Below are positions 44,698 to 55,497 of a DNA stretch of 64,000 bases, piece by piece. Made by a program: the position numbers and the translations under genes. The notes beneath the pieces are model-generated. The model ran no database searches, was not told where the DNA came from, and saw nothing but the letters and a program-made list of their open reading frames with translations. Position 1 is the first letter of the stretch; every line of letters starts with the position of its first letter. The stretch is from Pseudomonas fildesensis (GTDB lineage: Bacteria; Pseudomonadota; Gammaproteobacteria; Pseudomonadales; Pseudomonadaceae): positions 1 to 64,000 of the forward strand of contig NZ_LFMW01000003.1 of assembly GCF_001050345.1 (NCBI RefSeq). The letters run 5' to 3'.

Positions 44698-45478
44698 TTT
44701 TCTGCTCTACGCCCTGCTGGCAGGCTTGGCTTTGGCACTGGTGGCGGGCCCATTGGGCTCGTTCGTGGTCTGGCGGCGCATGGCCTACTTTGGCGACACC
44801 TTGTCCCATGCCGCACTGCTCGGCGTGGCCATGGGCTTCTTGCTCGATGTGAGCCCGACTATTGCGGTGACCGTCGGCTGCCTGCTGTTGGCGGTGCTGC
44901 TGGTGACCCTGCAACAGCGCCAGCCGCTGGCCTCCGACACGCTGCTGGGCATCCTGGCCCCAAGTACCCTGTCCCTGGGCTTGGTGGTGCTGAGCTTCAT
45001 GCATGAAGTGCGCATTGACCTGATGGCCTACCTGTTCGGCGACCTGCTGGCGATCAGCCCGACCGATCTGGCCTGGATCCTCGGCGGCAGCGCGGCCGTA
45101 CTGGTGTTGCTGGTCGCCCTGTGGCGCCCGTTGTTGGCGATTACCGTGCATGAAGAGCTGGCCACGGTCGAAGGCTTGCCCGTGCCGGCCCTGCGCATGA
45201 CCCTGATGTTGTTGATCGCCGTGGTGATCGCTGTCGCGATGAAGATTGTCGGCGTATTGTTGATCACGTCGCTGTTGATCATTCCCGCAGCGGCGGCCCA
45301 GCGCCACGCCCGCTCACCGGAGCAGATGGCGATCGGCGCCAGTGTGCTGGGGATGTTTGCAGTGTGCGGGGGCCTGGCGTTGTCCTGGTTCAAGGACACA
45401 CCGGCCGGCCCATCGATTGTGGTCACTGCCGCCGCCCTGTTTCTGCTGAGTTTTGTCCTGCCCCGTCGAGGGGTGTAG
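44690..45478 (+). CDS. znuB: Zinc ABC transporter permease ZnuB
   Basis: Permease of 262 residues (ABC-3 family) with about eight membrane segments and the motif [19 protein letters not shown]. The start [12 protein letters not shown] overlaps the end of znuC by eight bases. It forms the inner-membrane channel with ZnuC and ZnuA. Confidence 0.94.
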   Translation: MADFLLYALLAGLALALVAGPLGSFVVWRRMAYFGDTLSHAALLGVAMGFLLDVSPTIAVTVGCLLLAVLLVTLQQRQPLASDTLLGILAPSTLSLGLVVLSFMHEVRIDLMAYLFGDLLAISPTDLAWILGGSAAVLVLLVALWRPLLAITVHEELATVEGLPVPALRMTLMLLIAVVIAVAMKIVGVLLITSLLIIPAAAAQRHARSPEQMAIGASVLGMFAVCGGLALSWFKDTPAGPSIVVTAAALFLLSFVLPRRGV

Positions 45479-45515
45479 ACTTGCTCGCTTTTTGCGCAAA
45501 TAGAGAGTCGCAGGA

Positions 45516-46235
45516 ATGAAGCCGTTCACCTCCCGTTATCTGCTCCTTGCCGCATTTTCACTGCTGCTGGGCGCCTGTCAAAGCACACCGCCCGCGGCCC
45601 CCGAGGTCCCGGACGCACGCGCTGCGGCCATCGCGCAGCTGGAACAAAACCTCGCCAGCAGCGAATTGGCCACCGCCGAAGACGAACTGGCAGCGTTGCA
45701 GGCCCAATCGCCCAACGATCCGGCGCTGGAGCCTTACCAGCGCCAATTGGCCGAAGCCTATCTACAGCGCAGCCAGATCGTGCTGCAAAAAGGTGATGTC
45801 AACGCCGCCGCCACGGCCCTGAGCCGTGCGCGTGCGCTGATGCCCAAGGCGCCAGCGCTGACCGGCGGCGTAAACAGCGCCATCACCCACGCCCGCAAAG
45901 CCGAGCTGGATAAGGCCGAGGCCGACCTGAAAGCCGCCGAAGCCAAGCCTGTTGCCAAGGTCATCGACCCGGCCGCTCAAAGCACTACCGTGGCACTGAA
46001 CCTCACCAACATTGAAGAACTGCGCCATCAGTTGGATGCAATCGCCACGGACGTGGTGAATTACCAGTGCGACGTGAGCATCCAGGCGCCGCGCACCCAG
46101 GATTACCCGTGGCTGGCCACGCTGCTGACCAAACGGGTGAAGCGAATTGATTCGGGGTATGACCTGAAGATCCACCGGCAGATTCTGAAGAATATTCCGG
46201 CGCAGGTTGTGCTGATTCCGCGCAAGGCGGAATGA
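45516..46235 (+). CDS. Lipoprotein with helical repeat region (PA5502-like)
   Basis: Lipoprotein of 239 residues, lipobox LLGAC (Cys21), with an Ala/Leu-rich helical region (about 35-150) resembling tetratricopeptide repeats and a conserved C-terminal part (TNIEELRHQLDAIATDVVNY). It follows znuB by 37 bp and may be co-transcribed. The same gene follows znuB in P. aeruginosa. Function unknown. Confidence 0.82.
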   Translation: MKPFTSRYLLLAAFSLLLGACQSTPPAAPEVPDARAAAIAQLEQNLASSELATAEDELAALQAQSPNDPALEPYQRQLAEAYLQRSQIVLQKGDVNAAATALSRARALMPKAPALTGGVNSAITHARKAELDKAEADLKAAEAKPVAKVIDPAAQSTTVALNLTNIEELRHQLDAIATDVVNYQCDVSIQAPRTQDYPWLATLLTKRVKRIDSGYDLKIHRQILKNIPAQVVLIPRKAE

Positions 46236-46240
46236 AGCCA

Positions 46241-46313
46241 ATCGGGAGCAAGCCCCCTCCCACATTTTGAATGTATTCACAGTTCAAAATGTGGGAGGGG
46301 GCTTGCTCCCGAT
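46241..46313. repeat. Perfect 31-bp inverted repeat (REPIN) between convergent genes
   Basis: Arms 46241-46271 and 46283-46313 are exact inverted copies (start ATCGGGAGCAAGCCCCCTCC) with an 11-base loop. This is the GGGGGCTTGCTCCC class of REP and can form a very stable hairpin. Confidence 0.92.
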
Positions 46314-46338
46314 AGCAGTTTAGAAAACAACCAATGAC

Positions 46339-48480
46339 TTAAGCCGGAATCGCCTTGGCCTTCGCCTCACGATCCCAAACCCGGTGCTGGCCGATCGCAG
46401 CAAAAAACGCTTTGAACGCCTTGGCATCCGCGCCAATAATCAGACCCGCATCCACTTCCAGCTTGAGCAGATCCAGCAATGGCTTCGCGTCATTGGCAAC
46501 GGCGATCGCCTTCAGGTGCTTGTACGCCTCCAGCAGGAAGTGCAACGCCACCCCATCCCCGCTCAACGCCTTGATCGACTCTTTACCGCCAGGTACGAAC
46601 ACCGCGTCAAACGCAATCGACGGCATGCCTTCCATCGACGCATCCACCGGCAGGCTCTTGCCATCGGCCGTGGTCACCGGCGCCGAGGTAGGCCCCAGCA
46701 GCTTGGCATGTGCGCCTTCGGCTTCAAGCGCCTTCTTCAACGCGGCAATCGCCGCACCGTCCACGCCGTTCGCCGCCAGAATCGCCACCTTGCGGGTCTT
46801 GATATCACCCGGCAGCAAATTCGCCTGGCTCAATGCCGGTGAACGCTCAGGTTGGGTCTTGCGCTCAGGCACGGTGCCTTTGGTCGGCGCTGGCAGCCCG
46901 AGGTTCTGCGCCACACGCTTGGCCAGTTCCAGATCGATATTGGCCAGGATCTCGTTGACCTGACGCACGCGAATAAACTCACGCTCCACCTTGCCCAACT
47001 CAAAGCTGTACGCCGCGATGATGTGCTCTTGCTCGTGCTTGCTCAGGCTGCGGAAAAAAAGGCGAGCCTGGGAGAAGTGATCGCCGAACGACTCGCTGCG
47101 CTCACGGATCTTGTGGGCGTCGATGCGCTCTGGATACGTCTCGAAGCCACCGTCCTGCGCCGCCGGCGGGGTTTCTTTCGGCCAGCCTCCATCAATCGAG
47201 TTCGGCTCGTAAGACGCGCGGCCTTTATCGATGGTGCTGCGGTGCATGGCATCGCGCTGGTTGTTATGCAGCGGCGTGACCGGCTGGTTGATCGGCAGTT
47301 GGTGAAAATTCGGGCCGCCCAGTCGGCTGATCTGCGTGTCGGTGTAGGAAAACAACCGGCCTTGCAGCAACGGGTCATTGGAGAAGTCGATACCCGGCAC
47401 GATATGGCCGGGGCAGAACGCGACCTGCTCGACCTCAGCGAAAAAATTATCCGGGTTGCGGTTCAGCACCATTTTGCCCAGCGGCGTGATCGGCACCAGC
47501 TCTTCGGGAATCAGCTTGGTTGGGTCGAGAATGTCGAAATCGAACGCGTGTTCCTTGTCCTCGGGAATCACCTGCACGCCCAATTCCCACTCCGGGTAAT
47601 CGCCCTGCTCGATGGACTCCCACAGGTCGCGACGATGGTAGTCGGTATCTTTACCGGCGAGCTTTTGCGCCTCGTCCCACACCAGCGAGCAGGTACCTGC
47701 CGTAGGGCGCCAGTGGAATTTTACGAAGTTGGATTTACCCTCGGCATTCACCAGGCGGAAGGTGTGCACCCCAAAGCCCTGCATGCTGCGCAGGCTTTTT
47801 GGAATGGCCCGGTCAGACATCGCCCAGATCACCATGTGAGCGGATTCCGGCTGCAGCGAGACGAAGTCCCAGAACGTATCGTGGGCCGAGCCGCCGGTAG
47901 GAATTTCGTTGTGCGGCTCAGGTTTTACCGCATGCACGAAGTCAGGAAACTTGATCGCGTCCTGTATGAAAAACACCGGCATGTTATTGCCCACCAAGTC
48001 GAAGTTGCCTTCGTCGGTGAAGAATTTCACGGCAAAACCGCGCACGTCACGTACCGTATCGCCGGAGCCTCGCGGGCCCTGTACGGTGGAAAAGCGCGTA
48101 AATACCGGGGTTTTATGGCCCGGATCACGCAGGAAGCCAGCCTTGGTCAGCGCCGAATGGTTTTCATAGGTCTGGAAATAGCCATGAGCGCCCGTACCGC
48201 GGGCATGCACGATGCGCTCTGGGATACGTTCATGGTCAAAGTGCGTGATTTTTTCACGCATGATGAAATCTTCGAGCAGCGAAGGGCCACGGGAGCCGAC
48301 CTTCAAGCTGTTCTGGTTGTCAGAAATCTTCACGCCTTGGTTGGTGCGCAGCGCCTGGCCGGTAGCATCGGAACGGAATGCCTCCAGGGCCTGCAGCTTG
48401 GCGTTGGTGTTGCCACGGTCCAGGGTGTCGGTACCCGCAAGTTCACTCTTCGGCGGGGTGGCTGGCTTCTTGGTACTCAT
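46339..48480 (-). CDS. katE: Large-subunit catalase HPII
   Basis: Protein of 713 residues. The catalase core has the active-site histidine in [12 protein letters not shown], Asn in [11 protein letters not shown] and the haem-ligand tyrosine in [16 protein letters not shown]-terminal DJ-1/PfpI-like domain (about 560-713) marks the large HPII class. The ATG at 48480 ([11 protein letters not shown]) has AAGGAG upstream; the longer frame is not used. Detoxifies H2O2, usually in stationary phase. Confidence 0.95.
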   Translation of the reverse strand: MSTKKPATPPKSELAGTDTLDRGNTNAKLQALEAFRSDATGQALRTNQGVKISDNQNSLKVGSRGPSLLEDFIMREKITHFDHERIPERIVHARGTGAHGYFQTYENHSALTKAGFLRDPGHKTPVFTRFSTVQGPRGSGDTVRDVRGFAVKFFTDEGNFDLVGNNMPVFFIQDAIKFPDFVHAVKPEPHNEIPTGGSAHDTFWDFVSLQPESAHMVIWAMSDRAIPKSLRSMQGFGVHTFRLVNAEGKSNFVKFHWRPTAGTCSLVWDEAQKLAGKDTDYHRRDLWESIEQGDYPEWELGVQVIPEDKEHAFDFDILDPTKLIPEELVPITPLGKMVLNRNPDNFFAEVEQVAFCPGHIVPGIDFSNDPLLQGRLFSYTDTQISRLGGPNFHQLPINQPVTPLHNNQRDAMHRSTIDKGRASYEPNSIDGGWPKETPPAAQDGGFETYPERIDAHKIRERSESFGDHFSQARLFFRSLSKHEQEHIIAAYSFELGKVEREFIRVRQVNEILANIDLELAKRVAQNLGLPAPTKGTVPERKTQPERSPALSQANLLPGDIKTRKVAILAANGVDGAAIAALKKALEAEGAHAKLLGPTSAPVTTADGKSLPVDASMEGMPSIAFDAVFVPGGKESIKALSGDGVALHFLLEAYKHLKAIAVANDAKPLLDLLKLEVDAGLIIGADAKAFKAFFAAIGQHRVWDREAKAKAIPA

Positions 48481-48745
48481 CAGACAAAACTCCTTATTCA
48501 AAGTGGCCAGAGCGGTCCCCGGCTCGTTTGAGCAAAACCCCAGGCACGGCACCTGGGAAATCGAGTTGCTTAAGTAATGACTGACTCGGTTTTGCACCGT
48601 TCCTTTTTTATGACCTTTGATCGCGTTATTGCCAAATCACTGGTTGAATGCGAAATAAATGCTAAGAAACGCTATACGGACAGGCTAAAATGCGCGCCCG
48701 GCTAACCGCTGATCCCTTTTCCATGCGCCCCACAAGGTTCGCTAC

Positions 48746-49753
48746 GTGATCGAGTTTCATAACGTCCATAAAACCTACCGCGTCGCCGGTAAGGAAATCC
48801 CCGCGCTGCACCCCACCAGCCTGCGCGTCGAGAACGGCCAGGTGTTTGGCCTGATTGGCCACTCCGGTGCGGGAAAAAGTACCCTGCTGCGTCTGATCAA
48901 TCGCCTGGAACAACCCAGCGGCGGTCAGATCAACGTCGACGGCGATGAAGTCACCGCGCTGGACGCCAGCGGCCTGCGCCGTTTCCGCCAGCAGGTCGGG
49001 ATGATTTTCCAGCACTTCAACCTGCTGGCCTCCAAGACCGTCGCCGACAACGTAGCGCTGCCGCTGACCCTGGCCGGCGAGTTGTCGCGCAAGGCAATCG
49101 ACCTGCGCGTCGCCGAATTGCTGGCCCGCGTCGGCCTGACTGATCACGCCAAGAAGTACCCGGCGCAGCTTTCCGGCGGCCAGAAGCAGCGCGTCGGCAT
49201 TGCCCGCGCCCTGGCTACCAAGCCAAAAATCCTGCTGTGCGACGAAGCCACCAGCGCCCTCGACCCGCAGACCACCGCCTCCGTGCTGCAACTGCTGGCC
49301 GAGATCAACCGCGAGCTGAAGCTGACCATTGTGCTGATCACCCATGAAATGGATGTGATCCGCCGCGTGTGCGACCAGGTGGCCGTGATGGACGCCGGCG
49401 TGATCGTCGAGCAAGGTTCGGTGGCAGACGTGTTCCTGCACCCCAAGCACCCGACTACCAAGCGTTTCGTGCAGGAAGCCGAGCAGGTTGATGAAGGCGA
49501 GCAGCGGGATGACTTCGCTAACGTGCCGGGCCGCATCGTGCGCCTGACGTTCCAGGGCGAAGCGACCTACGCGCCACTTTTGGGTACCGTTGCCCGGGAA
49601 ACGGGAGTGGACTACAGCATCCTTGCCGGTCGGATCGACCGCATCAAAGACATCCCCTACGGGCAACTGACCCTTGCCGTCACCGGCGGTGACATGGAAG
49701 CGGCGTTCGCCCGCTTTGCCGAAGCCGATGTGCACATGGAGGTCCTGCGTTAA
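48746..49753 (+). CDS. metN: Methionine ABC transporter ATP-binding protein MetN
   Basis: ATPase of 335 residues with [28 protein letters not shown] and ITHEMD motifs, plus a C-terminal NIL domain (about 265-335) that senses methionine. It starts with GTG behind AAGG. Its stop overlaps the metI start by one base (TAATG). Confidence 0.94.
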   Translation: MIEFHNVHKTYRVAGKEIPALHPTSLRVENGQVFGLIGHSGAGKSTLLRLINRLEQPSGGQINVDGDEVTALDASGLRRFRQQVGMIFQHFNLLASKTVADNVALPLTLAGELSRKAIDLRVAELLARVGLTDHAKKYPAQLSGGQKQRVGIARALATKPKILLCDEATSALDPQTTASVLQLLAEINRELKLTIVLITHEMDVIRRVCDQVAVMDAGVIVEQGSVADVFLHPKHPTTKRFVQEAEQVDEGEQRDDFANVPGRIVRLTFQGEATYAPLLGTVARETGVDYSILAGRIDRIKDIPYGQLTLAVTGGDMEAAFARFAEADVHMEVLR

Positions 49754-50427
49754 TGGACGTGTTACTGCATTACTTCGACAAGGTTGATTGGGCTGACATC
49801 TGGGTTGCTACCGGCGACACCATGTTGATGCTCAGCACATCGCTGCTTTTCACCGTGCTTATAGGCCTGCCGCTGGGCATTCTGCTGTTTCTGTTCAGCC
49901 CACGTCAGTTGCTGGACCAGAGAGCCGCGTATGGCGTCCTGGCTTTCATCGTCAACGCTATACGTTCGCTGCCGTTTATCATTCTGCTGATTGTGATGCT
50001 CCCTGCGACGATCTTAATCACTGGCACTTCGCTTGGCGTGGCCGGTGCGATTCCACCCCTAGTGGTAGGCGCCTCGACGTTCTTCGCACGCTTGGTGGAA
50101 ACCGCGCTGCGCGAGGTGGATCGCGGCATTATCGAGGCCACTCAAGCCATGGGGGCCACCACTCGGCAGATCATCATCAAGGCGCTTCTGCCCGAGGCGA
50201 AGCCCGGCATCATTGCAGCCATCACAGTGACCGCTATTGCTCTGGTGGGCTACACCGCCATGGCGGGGGTAGTGGGTGCCGGTGGGTTGGGTGACCTGGC
50301 GCTCCGTTATGGATACCAGCGATTCCAAGACGACGTCATGGTCGTCACCGTGGTGATGTTGATTGTGCTGGTACAAATTCTGCAGACCATCGGCGATAAG
50401 CTGGTGACGCACTTTTCTCGAAAATAA
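49753..50427 (+). CDS. metI: Methionine ABC transporter permease MetI
   Basis: Permease of 224 residues with five or so membrane segments and the EAA loop EATQAMGATTRQIIIKALLP that contacts MetN. Codon use is slightly less GC-rich than in its neighbours. Middle gene of metNIQ. Confidence 0.94.
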   Translation: MDVLLHYFDKVDWADIWVATGDTMLMLSTSLLFTVLIGLPLGILLFLFSPRQLLDQRAAYGVLAFIVNAIRSLPFIILLIVMLPATILITGTSLGVAGAIPPLVVGASTFFARLVETALREVDRGIIEATQAMGATTRQIIIKALLPEAKPGIIAAITVTAIALVGYTAMAGVVGAGGLGDLALRYGYQRFQDDVMVVTVVMLIVLVQILQTIGDKLVTHFSRK

Positions 50428-50478
50428 CGGCCATTGCCGGCTATTAGCTGGCAGATGCCCGAACAAGGAGCTTGTTGG

Positions 50479-51252
50479 ATGAAAAAACTACTGGTTGCTT
50501 TCGCCGCCGTTGCCGCGTTTTCCGCCCACGCCGCCGAGACCCTCACGGTCGCCGCATCACCGGTGCCCCATGCGGAAATCCTCGAATTCGTGAAGCCTGC
50601 CCTCGCCAAAGAAGGCGTGGACCTGAAGGTCAAAGTCTTCACCGACTACGTGCAGCCCAACGTACAAGTGGCTGAAAAGCGCCTGGACGCCAACTTCTTC
50701 CAGCACCAGCCGTACCTGGATGAGTTCAACAAAGCCAAGGGCACTCACTTGGTGAGCGTTGGCGCGGTGCACCTGGAACCGCTGGGTGCTTACTCCAGCA
50801 AGTACAAAAAACTGGCCGACCTGCCTGACGGCGCCAACGTGGTCATCCCGAACGACGCCACCAACGGCGGCCGCGCGCTATTGCTGCTGGCCAAAAACGG
50901 CCTGATTACCTTGAAGGAGCCGAACAATATCCTGTCGACCATCAAGGACATCACTGGCAACAGCAAAAACCTGAAATTCCGCGAACTGGAAGCCGCCACC
51001 CTGCCGCGCGTGCTGACCCAGGTCGACCTGGCGCTGATCAACACCAACTACGCGCTGGAAGCCAAGCTGGATCCGTCCAAGGACGCACTGGTGATTGAAG
51101 GCAATGACTCGCCTTACGTCAACATCCTCGTGACCCGCGAAGACAACAAGGATTCGGACGCGGTGAAGAAACTGGTTGCAGCCCTGCACACGCCGGAAGT
51201 GAAAGCGTTCATTCTCGAGAAGTACAAAGGCGCAATCCTGCCGGCGTTCTGA
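50479..51252 (+). CDS. metQ: Methionine-binding protein MetQ (NlpA family)
   Basis: Periplasmic binding protein of 257 residues with a signal peptide (MKKLLVAFAAVAAFSAHA) and the NlpA/MetQ pattern (VASPVPHAEILEFVKP-like start, NFFQHQPYLDEFN, IPNDATNGGRALLLL). AAGGAG precedes the ATG at 50479. There is no lipobox cysteine. Confidence 0.93.
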   Translation: MKKLLVAFAAVAAFSAHAAETLTVAASPVPHAEILEFVKPALAKEGVDLKVKVFTDYVQPNVQVAEKRLDANFFQHQPYLDEFNKAKGTHLVSVGAVHLEPLGAYSSKYKKLADLPDGANVVIPNDATNGGRALLLLAKNGLITLKEPNNILSTIKDITGNSKNLKFRELEAATLPRVLTQVDLALINTNYALEAKLDPSKDALVIEGNDSPYVNILVTREDNKDSDAVKKLVAALHTPEVKAFILEKYKGAILPAF

Positions 51253-51261
51253 TCCTTCCCC

Positions 51262-51294
51262 TGATCGTTCCCACGCGGAGCGTGGGAACGATCA
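51262..51294. repeat. GTTCCCACGC palindrome between metQ and the SCO gene
   Basis: TGATCGTTCCCACGC-GGA-GCGTGGGAACGATCA is a perfect 15-bp stem with a 3-base loop, located between convergent genes. The same arms recur at 60921-60953. Confidence 0.88.
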
Positions 51295-51312
51295 GCGGTG
51301 TGAGCGCCAGGC

Positions 51313-51948
51313 TTATTTACGCTGCAACAACCCCGGCAACTGCGACACCAGCTTCTGGTTGTTCAACGGGCCGCGGATGAACCCACGCTGGGTGCCGTCC
51401 GGCCCGATCAGCGCGAGGTTGCCGCTGTGGTCGACGGTGTAGTTGGGCTTGCTTGTGTCGGCGGGGATGAACGGGATGCTCACCGCATTCGAAACCTTTT
51501 GCACATCATCCACATTCGCGCCAGTCAGGCCCTGGAATTGCGGGTCGAAGTAGCCCAGGTATTGCTTGAGCTGGGTTGGGGTGTCGCGATTCGGGTCGAC
51601 GCTGACCAATATCACCTGCAATTTATCCACTACGTCCTTGGGCAGCTCGCTCTTGATTTGGCGCAGTTGGGCGAGGGTGGTGGGGCAGATGTCCGGGCAA
51701 AAGGTGTAGCCGAAAAACAGCACACTCCACTTGCCTTTCAACTCATTGACCAGCACCGGCTGGCCATCCTGGTTGGTCATGGTCACCGGCGGCAGAGTGC
51801 GGCTTTGCGGCAGCAGGATGATCCCTGCGTCGATCAACGCGGTGGGGTCGCCCTGGCCTTTGCCCGAGAGCACTTTGTTGACGGTCAGGCCCATGATCAA
51901 CGCGACGATGGCCACCAGGATAAAGACGGTTTTTTGAGTTCGAGTCAT
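51313..51948 (-). CDS. SCO1/SenC copper chaperone for cytochrome oxidase
   Basis: Protein of 211 residues with an N-terminal membrane anchor ([16 protein letters not shown]), a thioredoxin-like domain, the copper-binding CPDIC and the later histidine in VDHSG. It helps load the CuA site of subunit II. The ATG at 51948 overlaps the cyoE stop by four bases. Last gene of the assembly cluster. Confidence 0.93.
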   Translation of the reverse strand: MTRTQKTVFILVAIVALIMGLTVNKVLSGKGQGDPTALIDAGIILLPQSRTLPPVTMTNQDGQPVLVNELKGKWSVLFFGYTFCPDICPTTLAQLRQIKSELPKDVVDKLQVILVSVDPNRDTPTQLKQYLGYFDPQFQGLTGANVDDVQKVSNAVSIPFIPADTSKPNYTVDHSGNLALIGPDGTQRGFIRGPLNNQKLVSQLPGLLQRK

Positions 51949-52844
51949 AGGTTCAACAGTAAGTAGTGGTCTACGAGCAGGGCGATAAACAGCAAAAACA
52001 GGTACCAGATAGAGTACTTGAAGGTGTTGATCGCCGCGTGCGGCCGACTGCCACGGTACAGCACCCAGGCCCATTGCAGAAAGCGCCCGCCCAACAACAG
52101 TGCGCATGCCAGGTAGAGCACGCCGCTCATATGGATCACATAGGGCATCAGGCTCACCGCCAGCAGGGCGAAGGTGTAGAGCAGGATATGCACCTTGGTG
52201 TAGTGCTCGCCATGGGTCACCGGCAGCATCGGAATGTCGGCCTTGGCGTATTCCTCCTTGCGGTGGATGGCCAGGGCCCAGAAGTGGGGCGGGGTCCAGG
52301 CGAAGATGATCAGCACCAGCAACAACGGCTCGGCGCTGACATGGCCGGTGACGGCGACCCAGCCCAGCAGCGGCGGAGCGGCACCGGCCAAGCCGCCGAT
52401 GACGATATTTTGCGGCGTCGCGCGCTTGAGAAAGCCGGTGTAGATCACGGCATAACCCAGCAGCGACGCCAATGTCAGCCAGGCCGCCAGGGGGTTGGTG
52501 AACGCCAGCAACAGAGCCAGGCCTGCAACCGCCAGAAACAATGCAAACGCCAGTGCGGCAACGGGCGATACACGCCCTTCTGCCATTGGGCGTTTATGGG
52601 TGCGCGCCATCACCGCATCGATGCGCCGGTCCACCACATGATTCACCGCCGCCGCGCCACCCGCACACAGGGCGATCCCGAGGTTGCCAAAGATCAACAC
52701 CATCCACGGCACCCCCGCACGCGTGGCGAGAAACATACCCACCAGCGAGGTGATCAGCATCAGCACCACCACTTTTGGCTTGGTCAGCTCCAAGTAGTCA
52801 CGCCAGATCGCCTGACTGTGACGCGCGCCGATCAAGGTCGCCAT
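51945..52844 (-). CDS. cyoE: Protohaem IX farnesyltransferase
   Basis: UbiA-family membrane prenyltransferase of 299 residues making haem O. The Asp-rich motif [14 protein letters not shown] and the following ARTHKRP are diagnostic. AAAGGAG precedes the ATG. Overlaps the end of ctaA by 13 bp. Also called ctaB. Confidence 0.95.
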   Translation of the reverse strand: MATLIGARHSQAIWRDYLELTKPKVVVLMLITSLVGMFLATRAGVPWMVLIFGNLGIALCAGGAAAVNHVVDRRIDAVMARTHKRPMAEGRVSPVAALAFALFLAVAGLALLLAFTNPLAAWLTLASLLGYAVIYTGFLKRATPQNIVIGGLAGAAPPLLGWVAVTGHVSAEPLLLVLIIFAWTPPHFWALAIHRKEEYAKADIPMLPVTHGEHYTKVHILLYTFALLAVSLMPYVIHMSGVLYLACALLLGGRFLQWAWVLYRGSRPHAAINTFKYSIWYLFLLFIALLVDHYLLLNL

Positions 52845-53911
52845 GGCATCTCTCCTTTGAGGGTGATGAGGCCCGAAACGTGTTTACGCGGGCTCAAGCG
52901 CCAGCCGAACAGCAACGGGTGACGCGCCCGGATCAAGCTGGTGCGGGCGTGGTAATTGACCAGCACCAGGCTCAGCAACAAGGCTGCGCCGCCGGCGTTA
53001 TGGGCCACTGCGACCGGCAGCGGCAGATGAAAATACACGTTGCTCAGGCCCAGGCCGATTTGCACGGCCAGGGCAATCAGCAACAGGCCCGCCAGGCGCG
53101 TCATGCCGACCCCCTTGAGTTGCCAGGCCAGCCCCAGCAATACCAGGGTGAGGATCAGCGCGCCTAAACGATGCGTCAGATGGATGGCCGTGCGCGCATC
53201 GCTGTCGAGTTGGCCGCCCAGGTAATTGGGGCCGATGTGCTGGGTCAGGTGAAAACCGTTGGCAAAGTCCGCCGCCGGCCACCACTCGCCATGGCAAGTG
53301 GGCAGATCAATACAGGCCACCGCCGCGTAGTTGGAACTCACCCAGCCGCCCAGCGCAATCTGCCCGATCACCAGCACCAACCCCGCCGTGGCCCAATATT
53401 GCAGGCGCCTGGGCACGATCAGTGCGGGCAGCACGCCGGACAGCCGCAAGGTCAGCAAAAACAACAAACTCAAGGTCGCAAAGCCGCCCAACAGATGGCC
53501 GGTCACCACTTGCGGCCACAACTTCAACGTCACCGTCCACATGCCGAATGCCGCCTGGGCGAACACCACCACCAAGATAAACAGCGGCAACTTCACCGGA
53601 TGGCCAGGATCACGTCGATGACTCCACGAACGCGCCGCCAGCAGCACGATCAGCAACCCCAGAGTGCCGGCAAAGTAGCGGTGGACCATCTCGCTCCAGC
53701 CTTTGTCGGCCTCCACCGGCGTATCCGGAAAATGCAGCTCGGCATGGGCCAGTTGGGCTTCGCTTTGCGGCACGCTGATAAAGCCGTAGCAGCCGGGCCA
53801 GTCCGGGCAACCTAGGCCGGCGTGGGTCAGGCGGGTATAGGCGCCGAGCAGTACGACAATCAGCGCCAGCAAGGTGGCAAACAACGCGAGGCGAAATCCA
53901 GGTTTGGCCAT
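52832..53911 (-). CDS. ctaA: Haem A synthase (COX15/CtaA)
   Basis: Membrane protein of 359 residues with eight hydrophobic segments and the COX15 pattern ([17 protein letters not shown] near the N-terminus, conserved histidines in [16 protein letters not shown] and HLTHRLGA). It converts haem O to haem A for subunit I. Sits between the unknown 194-residue gene and cyoE. Confidence 0.94.
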   Translation of the reverse strand: MAKPGFRLALFATLLALIVVLLGAYTRLTHAGLGCPDWPGCYGFISVPQSEAQLAHAELHFPDTPVEADKGWSEMVHRYFAGTLGLLIVLLAARSWSHRRDPGHPVKLPLFILVVVFAQAAFGMWTVTLKLWPQVVTGHLLGGFATLSLLFLLTLRLSGVLPALIVPRRLQYWATAGLVLVIGQIALGGWVSSNYAAVACIDLPTCHGEWWPAADFANGFHLTQHIGPNYLGGQLDSDARTAIHLTHRLGALILTLVLLGLAWQLKGVGMTRLAGLLLIALAVQIGLGLSNVYFHLPLPVAVAHNAGGAALLLSLVLVNYHARTSLIRARHPLLFGWRLSPRKHVSGLITLKGEMPWRP

Positions 53912-53921
53912 GACGATGCCC

Positions 53922-54506
53922 TTATCCGATGTTCGACAGTTTCAGCAGGTGGCGCAGGTCGTTGAGCAAGTCCTTGCCCTTAGCCTTCGCGTCGTAGCGC
54001 AGCACCAGGTTGCCGTGGGGGTCGACGATCCATAATTGCGCATCACCCGGTGCGGCGGCATTTTTGGAGAAGGTCGACAGGTCCAGCGAGTAACGCTGCA
54101 ATTGCGGGTATTCGATTTTCAGTTTCACGTCGTACTCGGCGCCCACAGGTAGCGCGCTGGCCAAGGCATGACTGGCACGAGAGGCATCGCGACCCAGGCC
54201 GATCTGCAATTGGCGCGCGAGATACACCAGTTGCTGGCAGTCGGCGGCACAGACGGCGGGCGCAGTGACCAGCAGTTGCCAGCGCTGTTCGTCCGCTTGG
54301 ACGCCGATGTCGGCGCGGGTCTGGCCATTACCAATCATCTCGCCGTGATAGCTACGATTGTCCGGGACCCAGAACTGAAGTTTGTACATGAAGGTAGCGA
54401 GCGCCATCGGGCCGATCACCATCAGCAGGATCAGGATCAGCTGCCAGCGGCCTTTACGCCGGTCGGGCGTGTCAGACATGTTGAGTGGATTCATGGCCGC
54501 TCCCAT
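53922..54506 (-). CDS. Conserved membrane-anchored protein of the cox assembly cluster
   Basis: Protein of 194 residues with one membrane helix (LILILLMVIGPMALATFMY) and a soluble domain (ADCQQLVYLARQLQIGLGRD; LWIVDPHGNLVLRYD) that recalls a thioredoxin/SCO-like fold without the usual copper motif. ATG 54506 is chosen because AAGGAG lies seven bases upstream, inside the SURF1 gene; Met 54494 and Met 54479 are alternatives. Probably an oxidase assembly factor; unproven. Confidence 0.78.
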   Translation of the reverse strand: MGAAMNPLNMSDTPDRRKGRWQLILILLMVIGPMALATFMYKLQFWVPDNRSYHGEMIGNGQTRADIGVQADEQRWQLLVTAPAVCAADCQQLVYLARQLQIGLGRDASRASHALASALPVGAEYDVKLKIEYPQLQRYSLDLSTFSKNAAAPGDAQLWIVDPHGNLVLRYDAKAKGKDLLNDLRHLLKLSNIG

Positions 54507-55236
54507 GGTGCTTCTCCTTTGCGTTGTGCCATCCGAGGTAGAGGTAAAGCGCCAGCAGCGCCAACGACATGGCGAACCACTGCACGGCATACCCCAAGTG
54601 TTTTTCCGGGCCCATGGCAACCACGGGCCAGTTGGTTTCGTACGTGCCGGGGCCTGCTTCGGCGCGCAGTTCGTAGGCAAAACCGCTACGGCCCAGCTCG
54701 GCCCACAGGGCGGCGGGATGCAGCGCGGTCAGCAGGCGCGGCCATTGCGCGCTCATAGGGTCTGCGTGTAACTGGAAGGTTTCGCCGGGCGCCACATAGA
54801 CCCAAGCGTCAAGATTCACAGACTGTTCAGGGGTGGTGAAGGCGGGCGGGGTGCGCCGGTCCGGCCAGGGCAGCCAGCCACGATTGAGCAACAGCCATAG
54901 GCCGCTGGCCTGGTCGTGAAAGGGCTGCAGCAGCTCCACCCCCGCCTTGCCGTCGCGCATGCGGTTATCCAGCAACACGCCGTGTTTGGCGTCGAACTGA
55001 CCGCGCAGATGGACGCGGCGAAAGGCTGGATCAGCCATGTCATTGAGCCGCTCACTGCTAACCGGCTCAGCCGCACGCCGCTCTGCATAGCTGTCCACCA
55101 GCAACTGTTTCTCATGCCCGCGGGACAGTTGCCAGAACCCCAGGCCCACCATCAACGGCAACAACACCAGCACCACCAACGTTGGTGCGAGCCCTGGGCG
55201 AAAGCGTTTTGTGGCGCTGGCTATACTTGTTTTCAT
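54472..55236 (-). CDS. SURF1-family oxidase assembly protein
   Basis: Protein of 254 residues with N- and C-terminal membrane helices (about 15-35, 218-238) and the SURF1 pattern (GFWQLSRGHEKQLLV, LNRGWLPW, NWPVVAMGPEKHLGYAVQWF). It helps insert haem A into subunit I. GGGAGG lies seven bases before the ATG. Overlaps the next gene by 35 bp. Confidence 0.93.
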   Translation of the reverse strand: MKTSIASATKRFRPGLAPTLVVLVLLPLMVGLGFWQLSRGHEKQLLVDSYAERRAAEPVSSERLNDMADPAFRRVHLRGQFDAKHGVLLDNRMRDGKAGVELLQPFHDQASGLWLLLNRGWLPWPDRRTPPAFTTPEQSVNLDAWVYVAPGETFQLHADPMSAQWPRLLTALHPAALWAELGRSGFAYELRAEAGPGTYETNWPVVAMGPEKHLGYAVQWFAMSLALLALYLYLGWHNAKEKHHGSGHESTQHV

Positions 55237-55285
55237 TGCCGCACCTCCCTATCAATCAATGCCCACAAAGCCCAGGAACCAGACC

Positions 55286-55489
55286 ATGCTCAAAGCAGCC
55301 ATTGCCCTGATGCTGATCGCGACCGTCGTGAGCCTGTTCAGTGGCTTGTTCTTCCTGGTCAAGGACGAGGGCAACTCCAACCGCCTCGTCACTGCCTTGA
55401 CCGTGCGTGTCGTGCTGGCCGTGATCACCGTGGCGTTAATCGCCTGGGGCTTTTTCAGCGGCCAGTTGGTATCTCATGCGCCCTGGTAG
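55286..55489 (+). CDS. DUF2909 twin transmembrane protein
   Basis: A 67-residue protein with two hydrophobic helices joined by a short charged loop (VKDEGNSNR). It is the small protein always found between SURF1 and coxC in Pseudomonas. ATG 55286 with AGGA upstream is preferred; the longer frame overlaps SURF1. It is the only plus-strand gene inside the cox cluster and ends 8 bp from the coxC stop. Confidence 0.85.
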   Translation: MLKAAIALMLIATVVSLFSGLFFLVKDEGNSNRLVTALTVRVVLAVITVALIAWGFFSGQLVSHAPW

Positions 55490-55497
55490 GGCGCGCC

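Noticed and set aside
46852..48531. 559-codon plus-strand frame opposite katE
   Set aside because: Shadow of a conserved catalase gene.
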